From positions 1-6,961 of the forward strand of contig JALNXV010000190.1 in NCBI GenBank assembly GCA_023230175.1: DNA of 6,961 bases, read 5' to 3'. Of the stretch, positions 1 through 6,496 are shown piece by piece. This DNA comes from Candidatus Cloacimonadota bacterium. Its GTDB lineage: Bacteria; Cloacimonadota; Cloacimonadia; Cloacimonadales; WRIO01. The notes under the pieces were generated by a model. It worked only from the letters and a program-made list of their open reading frames with translations. It was not told where the DNA came from and ran no database searches. Numbering within the stretch: position 1 is the first letter of the stretch; each line of letters opens with the position of its first letter. A program made the position numbers and the translations under genes.

Positions 1-120
1 GGGTAAACTGTTTTTTGGAAATGCTGGAAGTTGTCCCTGAAAAATTTCATCCTTCGTAGTTCAAAGTCGGGTGGTTGTCAAGGTGATTTTTTTTGGTTTG
101 GTGTCGTCTTTTAAGCTGCC
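1..120. other. G+C-richer non-coding stretch, possible edge of a repeat or element remnant
   Basis: No convincing gene is visible. Stops interrupt all three + frames: TAA at 4, TGA at 38 and TAG at 57. On the - strand a short ATG frame starts at 52 and runs off the left edge, with nothing recognisable in it. Base composition differs from the neighbouring DNA: 49 of 120 bases are G or C here, against 32 of the next 120. The + strand is also rich in G and T runs. The change near base 120 coincides with the point where the downstream frame starts to resemble a known protein domain, so this may be foreign or rearranged DNA abutting a broken gene. Its identity is unknown. Confidence 0.35.
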
Positions 121-664
121 GCATAACAATCAGGTATATGAAAAGGCAAAAAGTTTAATTGACCAATCAAAAGACATTTTACTTATTGATTCATTTCCTC
201 AACCTTATGAACTATTAAAGAACAACATCATATTTAAAGAAAAGAATTCTGATACACAAGTTTTTGTAAAACTTTATAAAGATGCCGAACTTCAATGTCT
301 TAATACTCTTAATTCTTATAATGGGCAATTAGCAATAGATATATGGCTTGGAGAATGGTTAATTATATGTAAAGATTCTGAAGAAGTATTAATAGCTTGC
401 TTTGATAAGCAGACGAATTCTACTCACCATGCAATTTGGACTACAGATCCTTTTATTTGTTTTACCATATACAATGGTATGATAAATGAATTTATGTTGA
501 TAGACATTTTAAATAAAGTATATCAGAATAATGATATCAATACAAAAATTATTAAAGAAATTCACAATAAGTATAAACCTGCATTCAATTATGAACTAAA
601 CGCAGGCAATAAAATATTAGATATATTTAAAATACAAATTAAGAAAGGTAGTAAAAAAAAATGA
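71..664 (+). CDS. TrmB-like regulator C-terminal domain, probably 5'-truncated gene
   Basis: The frame encodes 197 residues from a GTG at 71, which has no recognisable ribosome binding site, so the annotated start is doubtful. From about residue 21 the protein reads like the PLD-like effector domain that follows the helix-turn-helix in TrmB-family regulators. It has an amphipathic helix and strand (YEKAKSLIDQSKDILLIDS), a strand with VFVKLY, then WLGEWLIICKD, and AIWTTDPFICFTIYNGMINE near residues 121-140. The similarity is from memory of the family and is moderate. No helix-turn-helix is present. The first ~20 residues come from the compositionally different DNA upstream and read like accidental translation. 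An in-frame stop at 38-40 blocks extension. A regulator with its DNA-binding half lost is the most likely reading; a stand-alone effector domain is the alternative. The C-terminus is lysine-rich (GSKKK). Its TGA overlaps the next gene's ATG by four bases (661-664), suggesting co-transcription. Confidence 0.5.
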   Translation: MVVKVIFFGLVSSFKLPHNNQVYEKAKSLIDQSKDILLIDSFPQPYELLKNNIIFKEKNSDTQVFVKLYKDAELQCLNTLNSYNGQLAIDIWLGEWLIICKDSEEVLIACFDKQTNSTHHAIWTTDPFICFTIYNGMINEFMLIDILNKVYQNNDINTKIIKEIHNKYKPAFNYELNAGNKILDIFKIQIKKGSKKK

Positions 665-2874
665 AACGAGTAATTTTATCATTCCTCTTATTATTAAGTA
701 TCTGTTTAAATGCAAAACCGGCTACAGAAATCAATGTTAAAGAACTTGCTCAACGTCTCTTATCAAGCTATAACAAATCAAAAGCATCATTTTCAATTGA
801 CACTATTGAATTTATCAATAATGAATTTTTCTTAGTAAAATTAGATCCTCAAGGATTTATTCTCATTGCAAAAGATACGGATTTAAATCCGGTTATGGGG
901 TATTCCTTTCGAAATAATTTTTCAGAAAAACCTAAAAATCAAGATATCTTTACATCTTGGTTTAAAGAGCAACAAGACGCTCAACTACAATTTCAAACTT
1001 TAACCTCTAAAGAACAAAATAATAATTTATGGAATCAAAGAATAGATTACTTCAATGATTTTGAGCAATGGCCACCGGAAGGCTCGACAACTACAGGAGG
1101 ATGGGTAGAATCAAATTGGACACAATCAGCTCCATTCAATAACCTTTGCCCTATCGACCCTACATCAAACAGTAGAAGTATTGCCGGCTGTCCTTCAATA
1201 GCAATGGGACAAATCATTAACTATCATAAAGAAATCTCCAATACAATATTTAATGATAATGATAAATATGTTATGTATAACTCAAGTTCAAATACATACT
1301 CTATAGATGATGATTATCAACAAAGAGATTTTCCCAATTTTGAAGAATTAAATACTTATCTAAGTCAAATCCAAAATCTATATAATGCAAATGAAGAATT
1401 AGATAATAATCTAAAAGCAGCTTTAGTCTTTGCATCAGGTGTTGCAATCAGGCAGAGTTATTCTTCGGATATTTCAGGTAATTTCTTTAATCATCAAATC
1501 ATAAATGGGTTCCATAAATTTGGATATAACTCAGCTACTTTACTTTATGCAGACTCCCCAATGGTTTACGAAAGATTAATCGATAATATGAAATCCGGTT
1601 TACCGGCTCAACTTAGTGCTTTAACTCCTGACGGTTCCGGTCATCAAATAGTCATTGACGGATATAATACAAATGAAAAAATTCATATGAATTTTGGGTG
1701 GGGAGGACAATCAAACGGATGGTATAATATCCCTCTTTCAGGATTACCTTATCAATTAAATACATTTGGTGCTATAGTATTAGACATAAATCAAGAATGG
1801 ACTAATTCACCGGAATTTACCTTAAACATTAACAATAACATAGTAACTGACAATATCTTATCATATACCATCAACAGCATTTCATCAGAAATTGAATCAT
1901 ACAAAGTTTTCATTAACAATGAGTTAATCGGCGAACACTTTACAGACGGGACATTCCAACACTCAATATCAAATCTTGATAATGCTATCTATCAACTCAC
2001 AGTCATTGCCATTTCTAATGAAGATAAACTTTGTGTAAAGGATTCTTTCTTCGACATTCAAAGAGGTGAAATTATCTATCAAGAGTCGTTCGACGATGAT
2101 AACTGGTTTTTTGATTGGGAAATTATAAGTTCAAATCAAACCTATACTTGGAATAGCCAAAATAATATTTTAGAAAGCTTCTCTTTCTACGATTCAAACA
2201 ATGTTACTTCAATGACTTGCCCGGTAGCTTATACTAATTTAAATGAAAAACTTAAATCCCCAATCATTACATTACCTGAATCAAACAATCTGAACCTCTC
2301 ATTTTTCTTAGCTATGGCAGACCAATATCCTAATTATCCCGGACTAAAATTAGAAATATCTTCAGATAACGGTTCCACTTGGAATCTACTTTGGCAAAAC
2401 AACAGTCAAGGAGATAAATGGAACTGGAGACCTGTAAATATTGATTTAAGTATATATTCAGGAAATGATATTATTCTTCAATTCATTACCAACGGATTTA
2501 GTTATGTTGATGTTTCTATTGATAATATTAAAATATACGATACTTCCTATGTTTCTACTAATGATACTGTAATTACACCAATAACCAACACCTCTGTATA
2601 TCCAAATCCTTTTTATATTAATCAATCAGAAAGAAATAATTCTAACATAAATATTTCATTTGAAATGAAACAATCAGAGAAGGTTAGTATTGATGTCTTC
2701 GATATCAGAGGTCGTAAGGTTGCAAAAATCAGCGATACAAATCTTTCAAAAGGTCAACATAATTTAAGTTGGAATATGTCAAATATTAAACATACAACCG
2801 CTAGTGGGATTTATTTCATTAGAGTCAAATCTAAGTCATATCAAACTATCAATAAAGTACTATTTATTAAATAA
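661..2874 (+). CDS. Secreted C10-family (streptopain-type) cysteine peptidase with sorting tail
   Basis: This 737-residue protein is predicted to be an exported papain-fold protease. Domains in order: signal peptide (about 1-18, hydrophobic ILSFLLLLSICL, likely cut after A18); Spi-like inhibitory propeptide (about 25-115, with GFILIAKDTDLNPVMGYS); and the C10 catalytic domain (about 145-377). The catalytic domain has nucleophile Cys177 in AGCPSIAMGQIINYH, His328 in GSGHQIVIDGY, and NFGWGG (344-349) with the conserved Trp347. All catalytic elements are intact. An Ig-like segment (about 380-468) follows, then a jelly-roll MAM / choice-of-anchor-J-like domain (about 471-628). The last ~90 residues (from VYPNPF) have the pattern VSIDVFDIRGRKV, KGQHNLSWN, SGIYFIRV, KVLFIK of FlgD-like type IX secretion sorting domains. 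The substrate is unknown; an extracellular nutritional role is inference. The signal lacks a lipobox (LSIC has Ile before Cys). The only upstream purine run, AAGAAAGG, lies rather far from the ATG, so translation may be coupled to the preceding frame. Confidence 0.9.
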   Translation: MKRVILSFLLLLSICLNAKPATEINVKELAQRLLSSYNKSKASFSIDTIEFINNEFFLVKLDPQGFILIAKDTDLNPVMGYSFRNNFSEKPKNQDIFTSWFKEQQDAQLQFQTLTSKEQNNNLWNQRIDYFNDFEQWPPEGSTTTGGWVESNWTQSAPFNNLCPIDPTSNSRSIAGCPSIAMGQIINYHKEISNTIFNDNDKYVMYNSSSNTYSIDDDYQQRDFPNFEELNTYLSQIQNLYNANEELDNNLKAALVFASGVAIRQSYSSDISGNFFNHQIINGFHKFGYNSATLLYADSPMVYERLIDNMKSGLPAQLSALTPDGSGHQIVIDGYNTNEKIHMNFGWGGQSNGWYNIPLSGLPYQLNTFGAIVLDINQEWTNSPEFTLNINNNIVTDNILSYTINSISSEIESYKVFINNELIGEHFTDGTFQHSISNLDNAIYQLTVIAISNEDKLCVKDSFFDIQRGEIIYQESFDDDNWFFDWEIISSNQTYTWNSQNNILESFSFYDSNNVTSMTCPVAYTNLNEKLKSPIITLPESNNLNLSFFLAMADQYPNYPGLKLEISSDNGSTWNLLWQNNSQGDKWNWRPVNIDLSIYSGNDIILQFITNGFSYVDVSIDNIKIYDTSYVSTNDTVITPITNTSVYPNPFYINQSERNNSNINISFEMKQSEKVSIDVFDIRGRKVAKISDTNLSKGQHNLSWNMSNIKHTTASGIYFIRVKSKSYQTINKVLFIK

Positions 2875-2892
2875 CTCCTCTCACACTCAAGT

Positions 2893-2926
2893 AAACAGGT
2901 AGTCGTTAAGTCACTGCCTGTTTTTT
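2893..2926 (+). terminator. Intrinsic terminator of the peptidase gene
   Basis: The arms at 2893-2903 and 2913-2923 form an 11-bp stem (AAACAGGTAGT with ACTGCCTGTTT) containing one U·G wobble and a 9-base loop. A run of six T (2921-2926) follows. The wobble becomes an A·C mismatch in - strand RNA and no T run follows on that side, so it should act only on + strand transcripts. It starts 18 bases after the peptidase stop. The stop codon of the convergent thiD (2906-2908) lies inside the loop. Confidence 0.85.
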
Positions 2927-3670
2927 ATTTAAATCATCAAATAGGTTTACTAAATCATTATGAGAATTATTAATTATTTGAGACATATTTAGCTTATTTA
3001 AAGAATTTGTTAAATTTATAGATAAGATTGATGAAAAAGCACATCCGGTTCCATGACTATAAATCCATTCATACCTTGGAAAACTAAACTCATAGATTTC
3101 ATTTTTATAATAAAAAAATTCCATAATCTGTTCATTAAGAAAATGACCACCTTTAATATAAAAACTACACTTATACAAGGTTTTTAAAGAGCTTAAGACA
3201 TTTAAGATATCTAATTTATTAACAATTGATTTATCACTTATCACCTCTAATTCATTGATGTTTGGAGTTACAATCAGATTATCATTTAATCCGTCAGTTA
3301 TAGCATTAAATATCTCAATACAATTATTACTAAAATCAAATCCGGAACTTGATTTAATTACAGGGTCATAAACAATAAAACCCTTAAAATTTTTTATATA
3401 ATTATTAATTATCTTAGCTTGATTTATTGTTGAGACAACACCAATTTTAATAGTATTGATAATAAAAGAGGAAAATATTATCTCCATTTGCTTTGCAAAG
3501 ATATCATCATTAACAACACTTGTATCAATAACCTTTTCATAATTTTGAGCAGTTACAGCAGTTAAAATATTTAAAGCTCTGTATTTTTTTTGTAAAGCGA
3601 TTCGATTATCTTGCTGTATCCCTGCCCCACCGGAAGAATCTGAAGCAGCTATACTTAAAAAGTATTTCAT
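2906..3670 (-). CDS. thiD: Hydroxymethylpyrimidine / HMP-phosphate kinase ThiD
   Basis: ThiD phosphorylates HMP and HMP-P to give HMP-PP, the pyrimidine substrate of ThiE. It is a 254-residue cytosolic ribokinase-fold enzyme of normal length. Visible motifs are IAASDSSGGAGIQQD (7-21, substrate pocket), AVTAQN (38-43), IKIGVVS (74-80), VYDPVIKSSSG (100-110), LIVTPNINELE (132-142), YIKGGH (171-176) and HGTGC (206-210), the anion-hole loop with the catalytic Cys210. The start is set by a strong AAGGAGG (CCTCCT on + at 3675-3680) four bases before ATG. It is the last thi gene, but 133 bp of palindrome-rich DNA separates it from thiC, so it may be transcribed partly on its own. The protein is rich in Asn, Ile and Lys and looks more divergent than its neighbours. 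Its last codons lie within the terminator of the convergent peptidase gene. Pyridoxal kinase is unlikely given the thi context. Confidence 0.93.
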   Translation of the reverse strand: MKYFLSIAASDSSGGAGIQQDNRIALQKKYRALNILTAVTAQNYEKVIDTSVVNDDIFAKQMEIIFSSFIINTIKIGVVSTINQAKIINNYIKNFKGFIVYDPVIKSSSGFDFSNNCIEIFNAITDGLNDNLIVTPNINELEVISDKSIVNKLDILNVLSSLKTLYKCSFYIKGGHFLNEQIMEFFYYKNEIYEFSFPRYEWIYSHGTGCAFSSILSINLTNSLNKLNMSQIINNSHNDLVNLFDDLNKKQAVT

Positions 3671-3694
3671 TTATCCTCCTTAATCATTAATCAG

Positions 3695-3732
3695 TCTTGA
3701 CTTGCAATGAAAAATATCAGTGTGAGTCAAGA
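3695..3732. repeat. Inverted repeat upstream of thiD
   Basis: TCTTGACT at 3695-3702 is the exact reverse complement of AGTCAAGA at 3725-3732. In + strand RNA the stem extends inward to 12 bp (3695-3706 with 3721-3732) using two wobbles, leaving a 14-base loop. On the - strand the outer arm supplies TTGACT (3730-3725), the same hexamer found in the candidate thi4 promoter. No good -10 follows it at normal spacing. It could be an operator-like site or a hairpin; the function is not known. Confidence 0.55.
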
Positions 3733-3744
3733 ATGACAAAAATG

Positions 3745-3758
3745 ATTTAATATTAAAT
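3745..3758. repeat. 14-bp perfect palindrome between thiC and thiD
   Basis: ATTTAATATTAAAT reads the same on both strands over 14 bases. It sits directly next to the 11-bp hairpin at 3760-3792. In DNA this AT-rich, chance cannot be excluded, but a symmetrical dimer-binding site is possible. Confidence 0.4.
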
Positions 3759-3759
3759 A

Positions 3760-3792
3760 CCGTAGAGACGTACTAACTAAGCGTCTCTACGG
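3760..3792. repeat. Perfect 11-bp hairpin repeat downstream of thiC (CCGTAGAGACG palindrome)
   Basis: CCGTAGAGACG at 3760-3770 and CGTCTCTACGG at 3782-3792 are exact reverse complements around an 11-base loop. It starts 12 bases past the thiC stop in the direction of thiC transcription. It is much richer in G+C than its surroundings. No long T run follows on the - strand (TATTTAATATT), so it is a weak intrinsic terminator at best. It could instead attenuate or protect the transcript between thiC and thiD. GTAGAGACG-type palindromes are, as I recall, dispersed repeats in several bacterial phyla, so a REP/MITE-like unit is equally possible. Confidence 0.7.
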
Positions 3793-3803
3793 ATTTTATT
3801 ACA

Positions 3804-5066
3804 TTACTTACTTACTTTAATTGCACAAAGTTTACCACACATAGTGCATTCTTCTTGATTTGGACTTGTTTCTTCTTTTCTTTTAAAAGCAAGTTCAGGA
3901 TCTAAGCAATTTTCACAAACTGTTTTCCAATCAAATTCAGCTCTTGCCTTAGAAACCACCAAATCTTCATTATGATATTTCTTTTTTTGTCTTGCTAAAT
4001 CGGCTGATTTAGCAGCTATTTTAAAAGCTATTACTCCTTGCTTTACATCATCCAAGGTTGGCAAACACAAATGCTCTGCCGGTGTTAAATAACATAAGAA
4101 ATCAGCACCGGCACTTGCAGCAGCAGTTGCTCCAATCGCTCCGACTATATGGTCATATCCTGCAGCATTATCAATAGTCAAAGGACCTAATACATAAAAT
4201 GGGGCATTGTCACAAAGAGATTTTTGTAATTTAATATTCATTTCAATCTCATGATAAGGTATATGACCCGGACCCTCTACCATAACCTGAACACCTTCTT
4301 TTTTACATCTTTTAACTAATTCTCCTAAGGTTGAAAGTTCTGCTATCTGAGCTTTATCACTTGCATCAGCTAAACAACCGGGCCTAAGAGCATCGCCCAA
4401 ACTTAAGGTAATATCATATTTTTTTGCAATAGTAAGCAATCTATCAAACTCTGCATAAAGCGGATTTTCTTTTTTATGATAAGCCATCCAGTTTTTTAAA
4501 AGACTGCCACCTCTGCTAACCATTCCCAAGGTACGAGGATTTCTTTTTAAAATACCAAGGTTTTCTTGAGTTAACCCACAATGTACAGTCATAAAATCTA
4601 CACCCTGTATAGCTTGATTTTCAATCTCATCAAATAATTGATTTGCATCCATTTGATGTACTTCTTTATCAGCAGCAAAAAGTTCTGTAATAATTGCATA
4701 TATTGGTACAGTTCCAAAAGGGACTGTACACTCTGAAAGCAATTCTTTTCTAATCTGATTAAGATCTCCTCCTGTTGATAAATCCATTATAGCATCAGCA
4801 CCAAATTCTATAGCTGATTTCATTTTATTAATTTCTTTTCCAAGAGAATTACATTGTTCAGAGGTACCGATATTAGCATTAATTTTTACTGACATTCCAC
4901 TGCCAATACCTTTATAATCAAATTTCCTTCTGTTGTTGGCAGGAATGACTACTTCACCTTTTTTCAACAAACTTATTAATTCCTTAATATTTATATTTTC
5001 TTTTTCAGCAACATATACCATCTGTTCTGTGCATTGATTTTCTTTTGCTTTTATCCATTGTGTCAT
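3804..5066 (-). CDS. thiC: Phosphomethylpyrimidine synthase ThiC (short form)
   Basis: ThiC is a radical-SAM enzyme that rearranges aminoimidazole ribotide (from purine synthesis) into HMP-P, the pyrimidine half of thiamine. The protein is 420 residues, the compact form without the N-terminal extension of E. coli-type ThiC. Motifs include MSVKINANIGTS (58-69), MDLSTGGD (94-101), TVPFGTVPIY (114-123), DFMTVHCG (157-164), SRGGSLL (184-190), LSLGDALRPGCLADASD (221-237), VEGPGHIP (263-270) and LTPAEHLCLP (327-336). The C-terminal cluster motif is C407-x2-C410-x3-C414 (CTMCGKLC), for the 4Fe-4S cluster; this spacing is one residue shorter than the CX2CX4C of longer ThiC. The ATG overlaps the thiE stop as ATGA (5063-5066), with AGGA about nine bases upstream, indicating translational coupling. 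ThiC is oxygen-sensitive and needs SAM and a reductant. No key residue seems missing. Confidence 0.97.
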   Translation of the reverse strand: MTQWIKAKENQCTEQMVYVAEKENINIKELISLLKKGEVVIPANNRRKFDYKGIGSGMSVKINANIGTSEQCNSLGKEINKMKSAIEFGADAIMDLSTGGDLNQIRKELLSECTVPFGTVPIYAIITELFAADKEVHQMDANQLFDEIENQAIQGVDFMTVHCGLTQENLGILKRNPRTLGMVSRGGSLLKNWMAYHKKENPLYAEFDRLLTIAKKYDITLSLGDALRPGCLADASDKAQIAELSTLGELVKRCKKEGVQVMVEGPGHIPYHEIEMNIKLQKSLCDNAPFYVLGPLTIDNAAGYDHIVGAIGATAAASAGADFLCYLTPAEHLCLPTLDDVKQGVIAFKIAAKSADLARQKKKYHNEDLVVSKARAEFDWKTVCENCLDPELAFKRKEETSPNQEECTMCGKLCAIKVSK

Positions 5067-5677
5067 TTATACATCCTTATTTTTTCTTTAATATTAATTA
5101 AGCGTTCTTCAAATTTATCCGTATTCATTAAATAACGAACCAAAGACAAGTTATTTGTACCTGTTTTTAAAACTTCCTCAAGGTTATTTTCATCGATTCC
5201 ACCTATTGCAACAACAGGAATATTAACTATACCTAATGCTTCTTTCAACAAATTACAACCTACTACAGGATCCGGATTTTCCTTAGTCGGTGTTTTATAG
5301 ATTGGTCCAAACCCGATATAATCCGGATTATGTATTAAAGCTTGTTTTGCTTGCTCAAGGTTATGTGTTGAAAGCCCAATTATTTTACCTTTAGGCATAA
5401 TTTTAATAGCTTCATCATAAGGCAAATCATCCTGTCCGAGATGAACTCCGTCAGCATCAGAAAGCATACAAATATCTACTCTGTCATTAATAATTAAATT
5501 TGTCTCTGAATCCTTTGTTATTGACTTTATCTCTTTTGCCATTTTCAAAAGTATCCTATCTTCGAGATGTTTTTCTCTTAATTGTAAATATTTTATCTTA
5601 TGCTTAACACATATTTCAGCAATTTTTGTATAAGGTAAAACAGGCTTTGTTATGATCACATACAAACCAAAATTCAT
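5063..5677 (-). CDS. thiE: Thiamine-phosphate synthase ThiE
   Basis: ThiE condenses HMP-PP with hydroxyethylthiazole phosphate to thiamine phosphate, releasing pyrophosphate. The 204-residue TIM-barrel protein has normal family length. Motifs are YLQLREK (30-36), LIINDRVD (61-68), GVHLGQDDLP (77-86), IGLSTHN (100-106), DYIGFGPIYKTPTK (119-132) and PVVAIGGI (154-161). These supply the pyrophosphate/Mg and pyrimidine contacts. The C-terminal strand and loop, usually close to GVAVVSAI and involved in phosphate binding, here reads GTNNLSLVRYLMN (173-185), an unusual divergence. TenI, a ThiE paralogue, is an alternative, but the intact ND and HLGQDD motifs and this being the only copy in the operon favour ThiE. 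The start is supported by AAGGA six bases before ATG. It overlaps thi4 by one base (TAATG at 5677) and thiC by four. Confidence 0.93.
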   Translation of the reverse strand: MNFGLYVIITKPVLPYTKIAEICVKHKIKYLQLREKHLEDRILLKMAKEIKSITKDSETNLIINDRVDICMLSDADGVHLGQDDLPYDEAIKIMPKGKIIGLSTHNLEQAKQALIHNPDYIGFGPIYKTPTKENPDPVVGCNLLKEALGIVNIPVVAIGGIDENNLEEVLKTGTNNLSLVRYLMNTDKFEERLINIKEKIRMYK

Positions 5678-6450
5678 TACGCATCCTTAAGAGCTTGATG
5701 AATCAAATCAGCAGATTTCTTTCCGGATAAAAGCATTCCACCAAAGATAGGACCCATTCTAAAACCACCATGTACACCGTTTGCAGCCATACCTGAAACA
5801 TACAAACCGGGATAAATCATTGAAGTATTCTTAACCGTCTCTTGTTCACCCTTTTCCATTGATAAAGACTTCTCACCGGAAATATTACCTGTTTCAGTAA
5901 GTAACTGTATGTCATTTTTTGATGCTGTTATCTTTGCTATTTCTGAAGGATGCCCGGTCGCATCAAGAACTGCTTTTGCTGTTATTATTAAAGGATCAAT
6001 ATGCATTTTTGATTTACTTACAGGTCCCCAATTTATAACAATCCCTGAAACTTTGTTGTTTAAAAAAACTACATCCTCAATTGATATACAATTGAAAATC
6101 TTTACTCCTGCTTTTTTTGAATGGTAAATCAAAGATGATGTTGCTTCTACAGAATCAGCTGTATAATAGTTATCATCAAATTTTTGATAACTAATCTTAA
6201 ACTCATCTAAAATCTGAATAGCTTCTTTTTGAACTACAATTTCATTAAACATCATAGCTCCGCCCCACATTCCACCACCAGGGGCTAGATCTTCTTCAAA
6301 TAAGGCTACCTTATACCCTTTTTTTGCTAATTCTGTTGAACATACTAATCCTGAGGGACCACCACCAACGATTGCAACATCGAGTTCAAGACAGTTTTCT
6401 AACTTTTCAAAAAAGTTTTTTACAATTGCTTTTGAGATTATGGATTCCAT
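5677..6450 (-). CDS. thi4: Thi4-family thiazole synthase (cysteine-less, likely sulfide-dependent)
   Basis: Thi4 enzymes make adenosine-diphospho-thiazole from NAD+, glycine and sulfur, replacing the ThiG/ThiS/ThiF/ThiH route. The 257-residue protein has an N-terminal Rossmann dinucleotide fold (DVAIVGGGPSGLVCSTEL, 24-41, then FEED at 51-54). APGGGMWGGAMMF (56-68) is a Thi4 signature, followed by ATGH (164-167) and the C-terminal GMAANGVHGGFRMGPIFGGM (220-239). Cysteines occur only at 20, 37 and 121. By gap-free alignment to yeast Thi4 (from memory), the suicidal cysteine eight residues after ATGH corresponds to Thr175. That suggests a sulfide-using, multiple-turnover enzyme as in anaerobes. 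The start is fixed by AGGAGG (CCTCCT on + at 6455-6460) four bases before ATG, just downstream of a TPP riboswitch. It is the first gene of the operon. Databases often name such proteins ribulose-1,5-bisphosphate synthetase; the context argues for thiazole synthesis. Confidence 0.92.
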   Translation of the reverse strand: MESIISKAIVKNFFEKLENCLELDVAIVGGGPSGLVCSTELAKKGYKVALFEEDLAPGGGMWGGAMMFNEIVVQKEAIQILDEFKISYQKFDDNYYTADSVEATSSLIYHSKKAGVKIFNCISIEDVVFLNNKVSGIVINWGPVSKSKMHIDPLIITAKAVLDATGHPSEIAKITASKNDIQLLTETGNISGEKSLSMEKGEQETVKNTSMIYPGLYVSGMAANGVHGGFRMGPIFGGMLLSGKKSADLIHQALKDA

Positions 6451-6496
6451 TGTGCCTCCTTTTCTTTGTTTTTCAGGGATGCACTAATGGCACATA
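6451..6496 (-). promoter_or_regulatory. Riboswitch expression platform covering the thi4 ribosome binding site
   Basis: Two complementary pairings are visible. First, GCAUCCCUG (6482-6474) can pair over nine bases, with one G·U, with CAGGGGUGC at the 5' edge of the aptamer (6568-6560). Second, UGUGCC (6494-6489) pairs with GGCACA (6456-6451), covering the last two G of the AGGAGG. The two helices cross, so they exclude each other in a nested fold. With TPP bound the first partner is locked in the aptamer and the second helix can hide the ribosome binding site. Without TPP the first helix forms and leaves the site free. No terminator hairpin with a U run is present, so control looks translational. 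This is inference from complementarity. Confidence 0.65.

Noticed and set aside
1..59. Possible 3' end of an upstream + strand gene (frame stopping at 57-59), or a - strand gene starting at 52
   Set aside because: Fewer than 20 residues are visible in either direction, with no recognisable motif, and AAGG sits too close to the - strand ATG to be a good ribosome binding site.
661..720. Lipoprotein signal on the peptidase
   Set aside because: The residues before Cys15 are L-S-I rather than a lipobox ending in G/A/S, so an ordinary signal peptide is more likely.
3671..3732. Dedicated thiD promoter using TTGACT at 3730-3725
   Set aside because: The -35 hexamer is good, but no plausible -10 hexamer lies 16-18 bases downstream on the - strand.
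3760..3792. Strong intrinsic terminator after thiC
   Set aside because: The stem is perfect but the loop is 11 bases and no uninterrupted T run follows on the - strand; kept only as a hairpin repeat with possible attenuation.
5909..6127. 72-codon + strand open frame
   Set aside because: It lies entirely antisense within thi4, has no ribosome binding site, and its translation resembles no protein; it is a shadow of the thi4 frame.
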